Assembly: GCA_048526005.1 (NCBI GenBank)
Contig: DBFVEH010000021.1
Location: 434,001-498,000 of the forward strand
From: QALR01 sp900552255
GTDB lineage: Bacteria; Bacillota; Clostridia; Oscillospirales; CAG-272
DNA: 64,000 nt
Reading direction: 5' to 3'
Below the pieces are notes generated by a model that was not told the DNA's origin, made no database searches, and saw only the letters and a list, made by a program, of their open reading frames with translations. This document shows, piece after piece, positions 8,390-16,197 of the stretch. Position numbers and translations under genes: made by a program. The stretch's first letter is position 1. Every line of letters begins with the position of its first letter.

Positions 8390-8861
8390 GATTCAGCCTT
8401 TCTTCCCGTATCAGCATTTTTTCCCGTAGTCTATTCAAATGGGGTCTGTTATACCGTTGAATCAAGATAAACGGAACATTGCCGAGGGAAAATACCAGCC
8501 AAAGAATAACGCCCCAAGCCCGTTCCGAAATAAAACAGACGCCGACAGCCACTACGCAAACCGCCACATGAACAAATTCCGCCACACAGGTCTCCCGCAA
8601 AAGGAGATCCACATCAGCGGACGTCATGCTGGAAGTGACCTTTTTCGGAACCATGTATTTTGCAATACGGCTGAGATCCGGCACCTTGCTCTTCCATTTT
8701 TTGATTTTGATCTTGTCGTATACGGCGCCATCTTTTTCCCAGCCAAAGGGAGCATACGGAAAGCTTTCGTAATCAAACCATTTTCTCGGCAGGAGCTCAC
8801 CGATATAATGGCCCAAAATGGCAACCAACACGAGGTATATAACGCTCCAAATCATTTTCAT
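8364..8861 (-). CDS. CrtO-like acyltransferase family membrane protein
   Basis: A 165-residue protein with two to three membrane helices. The motif block LLPRKWFDYESFPYAPF, then KIKIKKWKSKVPD, and the tail IQRYNRPHLNRL match the family named after staphylococcal glycosyl-4,4'-diaponeurosporenoate acyltransferase (CrtO). A longer reading from a TTG at 8897 is possible, but the ATG at 8861 has GGAGAA six bases upstream and is preferred. A good promoter lies at 8942-8970. No carotenoid genes are near. Instead it leads an operon with a glycolipid glycosyltransferase and a PAP2 phosphatase, so acylation of a glycolipid is the likelier role. Confidence 0.82.
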   Translation of the reverse strand: MKMIWSVIYLVLVAILGHYIGELLPRKWFDYESFPYAPFGWEKDGAVYDKIKIKKWKSKVPDLSRIAKYMVPKKVTSSMTSADVDLLLRETCVAEFVHVAVCVVAVGVCFISERAWGVILWLVFSLGNVPFILIQRYNRPHLNRLREKMLIREERLNHASTDIVM

Positions 8862-8941
8862 AAGCCATTCTCCATAAAATTTAACTCTCCGTGCCAAGCG
8901 GGAATTTTCGATAAAGCACAGATGGATGCCATCTAGTTTTG

Positions 8942-8970
8942 ATTATACCATATATCATTTATAAAATCAA
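8942..8970 (-). promoter_or_regulatory. sigma-A promoter of the glycolipid operon
   Basis: On the minus strand TTGATT, 17 bases, TATAAT. It lies about 80 bases upstream of the chosen start of the CrtO-like gene. Confidence 0.75.
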
Positions 8971-9027
8971 GTTATTTTCATTTTGCTCTTTATGCGTTCG
9001 CGTTTAAGATTTTTCTTAATAGAAAGA

Positions 9028-9056
9028 TTGATAATCTCTTCATATCATGATAAAAT
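9028..9056 (+). promoter_or_regulatory. sigma-A promoter of the Nudix gene
   Basis: TTGATA, 17 bases, TAAAAT. It would start transcription about 30 bases ahead of the Nudix ATG at 9095, which argues against the longer reading from 9047 because that codon lies inside the promoter. Confidence 0.7.
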
Positions 9057-9094
9057 ATTTTCAAAAAATGAGTTTATCAGACAAAGGAAAGAAT

Positions 9095-9583
9095 ATGGCG
9101 GAATTTTGGGATATTTACGATGCCGAACGCAGGCTTACCGGGAAGCTGCATCGGCGTGGCGATACGCTCCCCGAAGGGGAATATCATCTTGTCGTACATA
9201 TATGGGTACGAAACAGCGCGGGGGATTTTCTGATCACCAAGAGGGCGGACGACAAGGAGCCGTTTCCCGGCAAATGGGAATGCACGGGCGGCTCCGCTCT
9301 CGCCGGCGAGAACAGCGAAGCCGCGGCGCTGCGGGAAACACGTGAGGAAACCGGCATCGACCACTCCGGCTCTTCCCGGCGGTGCATATTGTCCTATCGG
9401 AAAAGCGACTGGTTCGGCGACGTCTGGCTGTTCCAAGCGGATTTTCCGCTTGAACGCGTAAAGCTCCAAAAGGGAGAAACTACCGCCGTCCGGTGGGCAA
9501 GCAAAAGCATGATTTTAAGCATGATAGAAGAGAATTCGTTTTGCCGATACGACTATATCAAAGCGTTTCTTGGTCTCGTTTGA
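9095..9583 (+). CDS. Nudix hydrolase
   Basis: A 162-residue protein starting MAEFWDIYDAERRLTG, the usual opening of the isopentenyl-diphosphate-isomerase-like/YfcD-type Nudix branch. The Nudix box is complete: GGSALAGENSEAAALRETREE followed by TGI (G-x5-E-x7-REUxEExGU), which places Mg2+ for hydrolysis of a nucleoside-diphosphate-linked substrate. The ATG at 9095 is preferred because AAAGGAAAG lies just upstream and the promoter covers the earlier ATG. The 3' end overlaps the convergent glycosylase gene by 31 bases, with no terminator between. The substrate is unknown. Confidence 0.9.
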   Translation: MAEFWDIYDAERRLTGKLHRRGDTLPEGEYHLVVHIWVRNSAGDFLITKRADDKEPFPGKWECTGGSALAGENSEAAALRETREETGIDHSGSSRRCILSYRKSDWFGDVWLFQADFPLERVKLQKGETTAVRWASKSMILSMIEENSFCRYDYIKAFLGLV

Positions 9584-10047
9584 ACACGGATACAGCCCCA
9601 AGCCGCGATCAGCTTTTCAAGCGTCCATGCGGCATTCGCCGGACTCGTCGAAGGCAAGCACACGGCATTTTCTCCTATGTATTTTCGATACAAACGGTCT
9701 GCCGTCTTTCCGTTGGTAAAAACAGCATGGATATCCGCTGAGGCAAAAATCCGGGAAAGATCGTTCGCCACAGCGTTTCGGATGCTGCTGTCCGCCGAAT
9801 TTTCAATTTCACAGGCTGCGATGACGTCCCACAGCGCGATTCCGTTGGATAAAAGAAAAGCGTGTTTCTCTTCGATCGTCTCAGGCACAGGACATGCCAT
9901 CACGGCCGCGGTCACACGCCAAAAGCGATTCTGCGGATGTCCGTAAAAAAAGCCCTGCTCTCTCGATTTCACCGAGGGAAAGCTTCCTAAAATCAAAATA
10001 CGGGAGTTCTGATCAAAAACAGGAGGAAAAGGATGTTCGAGATGCAT
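9553..10047 (-). CDS. UDG-superfamily DNA glycosylase (DNA-deoxyinosine glycosylase type)
   Basis: A 164-residue base-excision enzyme. MHLEHPFPPVFD leads into RILILGSFPSVKSREQGFFYGHPQNRFW, where GSFPSxxSR...FYGHPQNRFW is the signature of the family-6 hypoxanthine/uracil glycosylases that remove deaminated bases. The C-terminal block LPSTSPANAAW is the second active-site motif. Two in-frame ATGs exist. The second (10047) has GGAG six bases upstream and is used here. The gene converges on and overlaps the Nudix gene by 31 bases, and both may protect against damaged nucleotides. Specificity within the family is not certain. Confidence 0.88.
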   Translation of the reverse strand: MHLEHPFPPVFDQNSRILILGSFPSVKSREQGFFYGHPQNRFWRVTAAVMACPVPETIEEKHAFLLSNGIALWDVIAACEIENSADSSIRNAVANDLSRIFASADIHAVFTNGKTADRLYRKYIGENAVCLPSTSPANAAWTLEKLIAAWGCIRVQTRPRNALI

Positions 10048-10149
10048 ATATATCTCCATATATAATCAATATTTTAGGTTATTATACCATAAATTTTAGA
10101 TGAAATCTATGCCCTTTTTTCACTTTGCCGCATCTTTTATTTCGATAAA

Positions 10150-10170
10150 CACAAATGCCTTGCATTTGTG
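10150..10170. repeat. perfect inverted repeat CACAAATGC / GCATTTGTG
   Basis: Nine-base perfect arms around a 3-base loop in the gap between the glycosylase gene and the tRNA. There is no T-run, so it is not a terminator. It could be an operator or a chance palindrome. Confidence 0.35.
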
Positions 10171-10236
10171 GGATTGTACACTGCCTAAAACGATCCTATC
10201 CTTTTTCAAATTTACCATAATTTTTTCAAAAAAATC

Positions 10237-10265
10237 TTTACATTTGGACAAATGTGTGCTATACT
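10237..10265 (+). promoter_or_regulatory. promoter of tRNA-Ala
   Basis: TTTACA, 17 bases, TATACT, ending 10 bases before the first base of the tRNA. Confidence 0.75.
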
Positions 10266-10275
10266 ATGTGAGCTC

Positions 10276-10351
10276 GGGGGTGTAGCTCAGCTGGGAGAGC
10301 GCTGCGTTCGCAACGCAGAGGTCATGGGTTCGAATCCCACCATCTCCACCA
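10276..10351 (+). tRNA. tRNA-Ala (anticodon CGC)
   Basis: A 76-base cloverleaf. The 7-bp acceptor stem is GGGGGTG with CATCTCC (two G-U pairs) and the D arm is GCTCAGCTGGGAGAGC. The anticodon stem CTGCG/CGCAG encloses the loop TTCGCAA, giving anticodon CGC (Ala, codon GCG). The T arm carries GGTTCGAATCC, and the CCA end is encoded. It has its own promoter and a terminator three bases downstream. Confidence 0.95.
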
Positions 10352-10353
10352 TG

Positions 10354-10405
10354 AACGGATACTTATTTTGATGCAAAATGTATTGAAACAAGTATCCGTT
10401 TTTTT
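10354..10405 (+). terminator. tRNA-Ala terminator
   Basis: AACGGATACTT and its exact complement with a 25-base loop, followed by a run of Ts. The stem begins three bases after the CCA end. Confidence 0.85.
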
Positions 10406-10466
10406 ATAAATCGCAGCCTATATTTTGCGCTCAAATAATCCCATCGGTGAAATCGAGGTGACCGAT

Positions 10467-12108
10467 ATGAAAAAATATTTTGCGGCTTTGCTGACAGTTG
10501 CCATGATATTGGCATTTTGCTCCTGCGCCATTCACACTCAACCTGAAGACAGCAGTCATGAGGGCACCTCTGCAAGCACAGCCACGAAAACGGCAGAAGA
10601 CACCTTCTCTCCCGAAGAAACAACCTAATCCACCGGCGACCGTGCCATCCGTGACAAAGAACCCGGACAGGCCCGAAACCACGATGCCTACTGTACCCAC
10701 ACAGACAACAACGGAATCAACGCCCCCAGTCGTCACGCCTCCCGAAGAGATCATTTCTTCAAATCTTGTTTTCACCTCCAACGGCGACGGTACCTGCTAT
10801 GTTTCCGGCAAAGGAAGCAGTCCAGATCCGGTTATTGTCATCCCATCGAAAAGTCCGAATGGCGATCGGGTAACCGCCATAGGAAAATATGCATTTAAGG
10901 AAACCTACGGTATCAAACAGGTCGTCATTCCCGAAAGCGTTACGGAGATCGGGGATGCTGCTTTCTTCTATTGCGAAGAGTTGAAAGCCGTATCTCTTTC
11001 CGACACGCTCACAAAAATCGGAAACAGCGCTTTCCTCGGCACAAATCTCAAAAGCATTTCAATACCGGACGGAATCACGGAAATCTCCGACGGAACCTTT
11101 TCTAAGTGTAAATTTCTTGAAAGCGTACATCTTCCGGATACCCTCACCCGCATTGGAGCAAGCGCATTTGAAGGATGCGGACTCACAAGCATCGACCTGC
11201 CGGAAAGTGTTACGGAAATCGGAGTAAGTGCTTTTGCCGGATGCCATATTACAAGCATTGCGCTTCCGCACGGCATCACCGAAATTGCGGCATATACTTT
11301 CAGCAGCTGCCCTATCACCGGCATCATCATCCCAACAGGGATAACCAGCATAGGTTCCAATGCCTTTCAGGGATGTCTGTTTTTAACTTACATTTCCCTG
11401 CCGGAGACGGTATCAAGCATCGGAAAAGATGCCTTTCTCCACGTACCCACGGAAGTATATACCGTATATGACGGCGCTTACTATCTCGGTAATTGGAAAA
11501 ATCCACATCATATTCTCATCCAAGCCATAGATAAAAACATCGACTCCTGTCAAATTCATGAGAATACAAAAGTGCTCGCCCCGGGAGCATTTCAAAGCTG
11601 CAAAAATCTAACGGAGATCACCGTTCCAAATCATATATACCGCATTCCTTCCTCTGCGTTTGCGAGCAGCGGACTGCGCCGTGTAACAATCGAATACGGC
11701 ATCACCGAAATTGAAAGCAGCGCATTTGATAATTGCGGTCTGCTGGAAGCCATAATCATCCCCGGAAGCGTCCTGACCATCGGAAAATCTGCATTTTCAC
11801 GCTGTTCCAAATTGGAAAGCGTGATGATAGAAGAAGGCATTCAAAGCATTGAGGATTCCGCCTTCTCCATGACCGATCTTTTAGACACCATTACACTTCC
11901 CAAAACGCTTACCAGCATAGGGAAATTGATGTTTTACTGCTCCGGCGATCTTCAAGATATTACCTATAACGGTACAAAAGCGCAATGGAATGCACTCCCG
12001 AAAGGCAGCGACTGGGATTATAGCATGGGAGGACGTGATGGCGGCGGCTACATCAGCGCTTCTTATACCGTTCACTGTGCCGACGGCGATATTTATGTGA
12101 ACAGATAA
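10467..12108 (+). pseudogene. BspA-type leucine-rich-repeat lipoprotein, interrupted by a frameshift
   Basis: A lipoprotein start (MKKYFAALLTVAMILAFCSC, with lipobox and a GAGGTG site) opens at 10467 but stops at 10628. The next frame carries the continuation without a break: a Pro/Thr-rich linker, then about fifteen BspA-type repeats of about 23 residues (for example ITSIGSNAFQGC, LTSIDLPESVTEIG) to 12108. The Thr/Glu-rich linker of the short frame (SPEETT) runs directly into the linker of the long frame, so one base was gained or lost near 10620-10628. Restored, it would be a surface LRR protein of about 547 residues, a family that often mediates adhesion. Either a real inactivating mutation or an assembly error is possible. 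The annotated-looking ATG at 10558 is not a plausible start because it lacks any signal peptide. Confidence 0.8.
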
Positions 12109-12156
12109 AACAGCTCGGCACGATCAAAGCTTCATCGGAATAATGAAATAAACAAT

Positions 12157-12192
12157 AAAAAGGTCTCGAAATCAACATTTCGAGACCTTTTT
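12157..12192. terminator. bidirectional terminator
   Basis: AAAAAGGTCTCGAAAT and its exact complement around a 4-base loop. It closes the LRR gene and, in the other direction, the fucO/mutY-remnant side. Confidence 0.9.
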
Positions 12193-12269
12193 CATACGCC
12201 ATCGCATCGTGACGGCTTTTATGACAAATCATCCATATAGAATCCTGAATTTTCCCATATCCCGTGCTT

Positions 12270-12480
12270 TTATGCCTCGGCATCCCGCACCATCACGCCG
12301 ACATAAGCGCGAAAGGCCGGCGGAATCGCATAACGCGAAAGAATCGTCTCCGCACGCTCCCATGTCAGCGTCTCCGCCATCTCCACGCACTCCGCAAGAT
12401 ATCCCATCAATGCCATTCCACATGTGTAAAAATATGGACGGCATCCTCGTACGGCTCACAGGAAAGCATTTCCATGCCCG
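12270..12480 (-). pseudogene. mutY: decayed 3' end of mutY (A/G-specific adenine glycosylase)
   Basis: Directly downstream of fucO on the same strand, one frame reads KREKTGMEMLSCEPYEDAVH then IFTHVEWH and hits a stop near 12416. The neighbouring frame continues MGYLAECVEMAETLTWE, then RYAIPPAFRAY, to a TAA at 12270-12272. HIFTHVEWHM and YAIPxAFRAY are hallmark segments of the C-terminal (Nudix-like, 8-oxoG-recognising) domain of MutY. The catalytic helix-hairpin-helix and iron-sulphur parts are absent because fucO occupies that position. It is therefore a truncated, frameshifted fragment of about 70 codons. Bases 12193-12269 hold nothing else that I recognise. Confidence 0.78.
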
Positions 12481-12498
12481 TTTTTTCTCGTTTTATCC

Positions 12499-13647
12499 TT
12501 AAATCAAGGATTTGTAAAGAGCCGCGATCTCCTCGACGCTCGTATCCTTCGGATTGCCGGGACGGCAAGCGTCGTCATATGCCGACTGAGCAAGGAACGG
12601 AATGTCCTCCTCCTTGACGATCGCTTTCAGATCGGCGGGAATGCCGACGTCTGCGGCCAGCTTTCTGACGGCGTCCACAGCCGCCTTACGCGCTTCCTCG
12701 ATGGTCATTTTCTCCGTGCCCTCGACGCCCATCGCTTTTGCGATGTCACGGTATTTATCACCGGTCGCAGGCGCGTTATACTCCATGACCGTCGGAAGGA
12801 TGATCGCGTTTGCGATGCCGTGAGGCGTATCATAAAGCGCGCCGAGCGGATGTGCCATCGAATGCACGATCCCGAGTCCGACATTGGAAAAGCCCATGCC
12901 GGCGACATACTGACCGAGCGCCATGCCTTCTCTGCCCTCGGCGGTATTGGCAACCGCGCCGCGCAGGCTTCTCGAAATGATCTCGATCGCTTTGAGATGG
13001 AACATATCGGAAAGCTCCCATGCGCCCTTGGTAATATAGCCCTCGATCGCATGCGTAAGCGCATCCATACCGGTTGCCGCGGTGAGCCCCTTCGGCATCG
13101 TGGACATCATATCGGGATCGATGACCGCGACAACGGGAATATCGTGCGGATCGACGCAAACGAATTTGCGGTTTTTCTCCACATCGGTGATGACGTAGTT
13201 GATCGTGACCTCAGCCGCGGTTCCCGCCGTCGTCGGGACGGCGATGGTCGGGACAGTCTTGTTTCTCGTTACGACCGCGCCCTCGAGGCTGCGGACGTCC
13301 TCATGCTCCGGATTGGTGATGATGATGCCGATCGCCTTTGCGGTATCCATCGAAGAGCCGCCGCCGATCGCGATAATGCTGTCAGCGCCGGATTTTTTGA
13401 ACGCGGCGACGCCTGTCTGAACATTTTCGATCGTCGGATTGGGCTTGATATTGGAATAAACCTCATACGGGAAGCCCGCCTTGTCGAGCAGCTCGGTGAC
13501 TTTGCCTGTAACGCCGAATTTCAGAAGGTCCGGATCTGAGCAGACGAACGCCTTTTTCAGACCGCGGGTGGTGAGCTCGGTCACGATGTTCTCGATCGCG
13601 CCCTTGCCATGGTAGGATGTTTCATTCAGTACAAAACGATAAGACAT
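12499..13647 (-). CDS. fucO: lactaldehyde reductase / iron-dependent group III alcohol dehydrogenase
   Basis: A 382-residue cytosolic enzyme very close in sequence to E. coli FucO over its full length (for example PTTAGTAAEVTINYVITD, CVDPHDIP, ALGQYVAGMGFSNVGLG). It interconverts lactaldehyde and 1,2-propanediol with NAD(H). The NAD-binding loop GGGSSMDTAKAIGI lies near 97. The Fe ligands are in MDALTHAIEGY (Asp, His) and HSMAHPLGALYDTPHGIANAI (two His). GGAGG lies 8 bases before the ATG and a good promoter is at 13703-13731. No fucose or rhamnose genes are adjacent, so it may serve sugar fermentation or detoxification of methylglyoxal-derived lactaldehyde. Confidence 0.93.
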   Translation of the reverse strand: MSYRFVLNETSYHGKGAIENIVTELTTRGLKKAFVCSDPDLLKFGVTGKVTELLDKAGFPYEVYSNIKPNPTIENVQTGVAAFKKSGADSIIAIGGGSSMDTAKAIGIIITNPEHEDVRSLEGAVVTRNKTVPTIAVPTTAGTAAEVTINYVITDVEKNRKFVCVDPHDIPVVAVIDPDMMSTMPKGLTAATGMDALTHAIEGYITKGAWELSDMFHLKAIEIISRSLRGAVANTAEGREGMALGQYVAGMGFSNVGLGIVHSMAHPLGALYDTPHGIANAIILPTVMEYNAPATGDKYRDIAKAMGVEGTEKMTIEEARKAAVDAVRKLAADVGIPADLKAIVKEEDIPFLAQSAYDDACRPGNPKDTSVEEIAALYKSLI

Positions 13648-13670
13648 AACTTGATACCTCCATATTTTGC

Positions 13671-13688
13671 CGATTATCTGAATAATCG
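13671..13688. promoter_or_regulatory. perfect palindrome in the fucO leader
   Basis: CGATTAT-CTGA-ATAATCG lies between the predicted transcription start (about 13696) and the ribosome-binding site. It could be a repressor operator or a small leader hairpin. Confidence 0.5.
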
Positions 13689-13702
13689 TTTTTCCACCTC
13701 AT

Positions 13703-13731
13703 ATTTTAGCCCGGTTTTGTGACAAAGTCAA
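13703..13731 (-). promoter_or_regulatory. sigma-A promoter of fucO
   Basis: On the minus strand TTGACT, 17 bases, TAAAAT, about 55 bases ahead of the fucO ATG. Confidence 0.8.
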
Positions 13732-13793
13732 TAAGTTTTGGTATATTTTTCATGAATGGTATATCGAATCCAAATGGTCTTTCATAACGACGT

Positions 13794-14594
13794 TCAACGA
13801 AGCTTCATGACGGGAGCCAGCGGCTCTATCTTCTTCAAATGATAAAGCTGAACCAGCTTTTCCGCCGCCGTCAGGTCATCCTCTCTTGCGATCGATTCCG
13901 GTTCGTGCGCGTCACAGCCCAAAATCACTTCGCAGCCGACCTCGCCCGCGATCTTCCAGAAAAGCTTTCTCGGATAGTTCCTGCCGTCGCGAATGCCGAG
14001 CAGATTGATTTCCAGCGGTATGTTCATTTTCTTTGCGGCAAGGCAAAGCCGGCGCATCTCTTCCTCATAAACGGCATCATCTCCTACAAAACGGATGACA
14101 TCGGGATGCGCTAAATAGAAAAACCGTCCGGTGCTCATTCCCTCGATACATTCCTCCACGTAGCAGGCTAAGTCCTCCTCGTTCCGATCGCTGAACACAT
14201 GCTTTCCACCGAGCTCGTTACGGATATAATGCTGTCCCAAAATCAAATAATCATAAGGGAACGGAGCAAGAATTTCAAGCATCTTGTCAAAATATTTAGG
14301 ATAATATTCCGCCTCAAAGCCGATATAAATCGTGATATCATCCCGATATTCCTCCCGCAGGGCTAAAAGCGAGCGCACATATCCCTCGGTCTCCTCGGGA
14401 CGCATCCGATGCCCCGAATAATAGCCGTCCGGGAAATAATACGGGGAATGATCCGAGAATCCAAGCACGGAGATTCCCGCCCGAATCGCCGATTCCACAT
14501 ATTCCCTGTCCGTTCCGCGGGCATGGCGGCAGCGCGCCGTATGCGTATGGAAATTTGCCGTCATCTTCACGGGATTTTTTTGTGTTTCATTCAA
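13794..14594 (-). CDS. PHP-domain phosphoesterase (histidinol-phosphatase HisK type)
   Basis: A polymerase/histidinol-phosphatase (PHP) fold enzyme of about 266 residues. Metal-binding motifs are visible in order: NFHTHTARCRHARG (HxH plus His), LGFSDHSPY (D-H), FEAEYY (Glu), GQHYIRNE (His), AHPDVIR (His) and LGCDAHEP (D-x-H). These match the trinuclear metal site of HisK-type phosphatases, which dephosphorylate L-histidinol phosphate. No his genes are adjacent, so the substrate is uncertain. The frame is open to an ATG at 14651, but that codon lies within the promoter spacer. A TTG at 14594 with GAGG nine bases upstream is used, and an ATG at 14564 is an alternative. Confidence 0.85.
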   Translation of the reverse strand: MNETQKNPVKMTANFHTHTARCRHARGTDREYVESAIRAGISVLGFSDHSPYYFPDGYYSGHRMRPEETEGYVRSLLALREEYRDDITIYIGFEAEYYPKYFDKMLEILAPFPYDYLILGQHYIRNELGGKHVFSDRNEEDLACYVEECIEGMSTGRFFYLAHPDVIRFVGDDAVYEEEMRRLCLAAKKMNIPLEINLLGIRDGRNYPRKLFWKIAGEVGCEVILGCDAHEPESIAREDDLTAAEKLVQLYHLKKIEPLAPVMKLR

Positions 14595-14641
14595 AACGCA
14601 TCGCCTCGGTTCTTTACCACAAAGGATTTCATTTCCGAAAC

Positions 14642-14670
14642 AGTATACCATGAAGCATGCAAAGATTCAA
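14642..14670 (-). promoter_or_regulatory. promoter of the PHP phosphatase gene
   Basis: On the minus strand TTGAAT, 17 bases, TATACT. The ATG at 14651 falls inside this promoter and so cannot be the start. Confidence 0.8.
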
Positions 14671-14695
14671 CCTCATCCTGCAAAAAACGGCGTTA

Positions 14696-14724
14696 TTGAC
14701 AGTTTCATTTGCATATGATAAAAT
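14696..14724 (+). promoter_or_regulatory. promoter of the metallophosphoesterase gene
   Basis: TTGACA, 17 bases, TAAAAT, about 38 bases before the GTG start at 14763. It is divergent from the PHP-gene promoter. Confidence 0.85.
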
Positions 14725-14762
14725 AAATTTATCTATTATTTCTATCAGGAAAGGCCGACAAT

Positions 14763-16067
14763 GTGAATCAACATTCTCTTTTCCCCTGTACATTCGGCAT
14801 CATCAGCGATATCCATATCAAGGAGGAGGACGCGGATTCCTCCGCCAATTTTCGGTCGGCGCTGCTTCAACTTGCGGCGCAGGCCGCGCAGGCCGGCGCC
14901 TCCTTGGACGGCGTACTTGCCATCGGGGATCTCGCCAACGACATGAGGCCGGAACAAATCCGCATTTTCAAAAGCATCTATGAGGAAATTTTCGATCCGG
15001 AGAAGGTACCGCTCATCCATTGCTACGGCGACGATCACGACCTTGTTTGGAGCGACCCTCATGCCGCGGATATCATTCGGGAATACACGGAAATATTCGG
15101 AGAAAGCTATTATCGATATGATATCGATTCGTCTGCCATATTCGCCGGCAACCGCCACGCGGTGATAAAGGGATATCACATCCTCGCGCTCGAGCCGGCG
15201 GGCAGGCGGCCGATTGTTTATTCTGATAAAACAAAAAAATGGCTCGCGGAGAAGCTCGCAGCGGTCACACGGAGCGAGCCTGAAAAATTCGTCATCGTCA
15301 TGACCCACCCCATGATTGCGAATACGGTCTACGGAAGCGAACTCGGCGGCGGCGCATGGGCGACGGAGGAGCTTACGGATATTCTGTCGAAATATCCGCA
15401 GGCGGTCGTTTTCAGCGGACATCTGCATTTTCCGCTGAACGATCCGAGAAGCATCATGCAGACGACGTTTACCGCCGTAGGCACCGGAGCTGTGCGCTAT
15501 CTCGGCGTGGAAACCGACGGCTTTGCCAAGCCCGCCGCCCCATGCCCCGTTCCGGACAGTTTTCAGCTGTCACAAGGACTTCTTATGCAGCTTTCTCCCA
15601 CGGGAGATATGACGCTCACAAGGATGGATTTCAAAAAACAAGCCGAAATCGGCGAAAAATGGATGGTTCCCCATCCCGGAAACGACCGTTCCCATCTCTC
15701 CGTATATACGCGCGCCCGCGCCGACGAAAGGCACAATAAACCGCCGGTGCTTCACGGATTTTCGGTCGAATTTCTTCCCGGGAACGCGCCGGAGCGTCGG
15801 AACGCCGTCATTCGCTTCCCTGCCGGCACGGACGATGAATTTGTTCACCATTACATCATAGAATACGGAGAAAAAGGCGGCGAAAAAAAGCGCCGCCGCA
15901 TTGTCACCGACTTTTATTCCTCGCCGTCCCCGTCCGACATGAAAAAAGAATGGGAGCTCACCATTCCGGATTTTACGTGCGGATCCCCCTATGTATTTAC
16001 GCTTACCGCATACGACTCTTGGAACGCGGCAAGCGAGTCCCTGAAAACGGAAGTCGTTTGCCGATAA
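14763..16067 (+). CDS. calcineurin-like metallophosphoesterase with C-terminal beta domain
   Basis: A 434-residue protein without signal peptide. The metallophosphoesterase core (about residues 10-230) shows SDIHIK (D-x-H), IGDLAND (GDxxxD), YGDDHDLV, THPM and SGHLHF (GHxH). The usual GNHD motif is changed to GDDHD, an Asn-to-Asp substitution at a metal ligand. The C-terminal half (about 320-430) reads like a fibronectin-type or purple-acid-phosphatase-like beta domain (FVHHYIIEYGEKG, SPYVFTLTAYDSWNAASE). The start is GTG at 14763, with AGGAAAGG upstream. An ATG one base earlier meets a stop at once. Substrate and localisation are unknown. It is single, between the PHP and CotH genes. Confidence 0.85.
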   Translation: MNQHSLFPCTFGIISDIHIKEEDADSSANFRSALLQLAAQAAQAGASLDGVLAIGDLANDMRPEQIRIFKSIYEEIFDPEKVPLIHCYGDDHDLVWSDPHAADIIREYTEIFGESYYRYDIDSSAIFAGNRHAVIKGYHILALEPAGRRPIVYSDKTKKWLAEKLAAVTRSEPEKFVIVMTHPMIANTVYGSELGGGAWATEELTDILSKYPQAVVFSGHLHFPLNDPRSIMQTTFTAVGTGAVRYLGVETDGFAKPAAPCPVPDSFQLSQGLLMQLSPTGDMTLTRMDFKKQAEIGEKWMVPHPGNDRSHLSVYTRARADERHNKPPVLHGFSVEFLPGNAPERRNAVIRFPAGTDDEFVHHYIIEYGEKGGEKKRRRIVTDFYSSPSPSDMKKEWELTIPDFTCGSPYVFTLTAYDSWNAASESLKTEVVCR

Positions 16068-16197
16068 TCGGATCGATATCCGTATTTACAAAACAGTGCT
16101 ATCCCCAAATGCACGCGAATTAAAATAAACCTAAACATATTGCCATCCGCAAATGCACCATACGTTCCCACCGAATTACAAAAGCAAGGAGATTTCC

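Noticed and set aside
12229..12459. 76-codon minus-strand frame in the gap after the LRR gene
   Set aside because: It is the wrong frame through the mutY remnant; the MutY motifs are in the other two frames.
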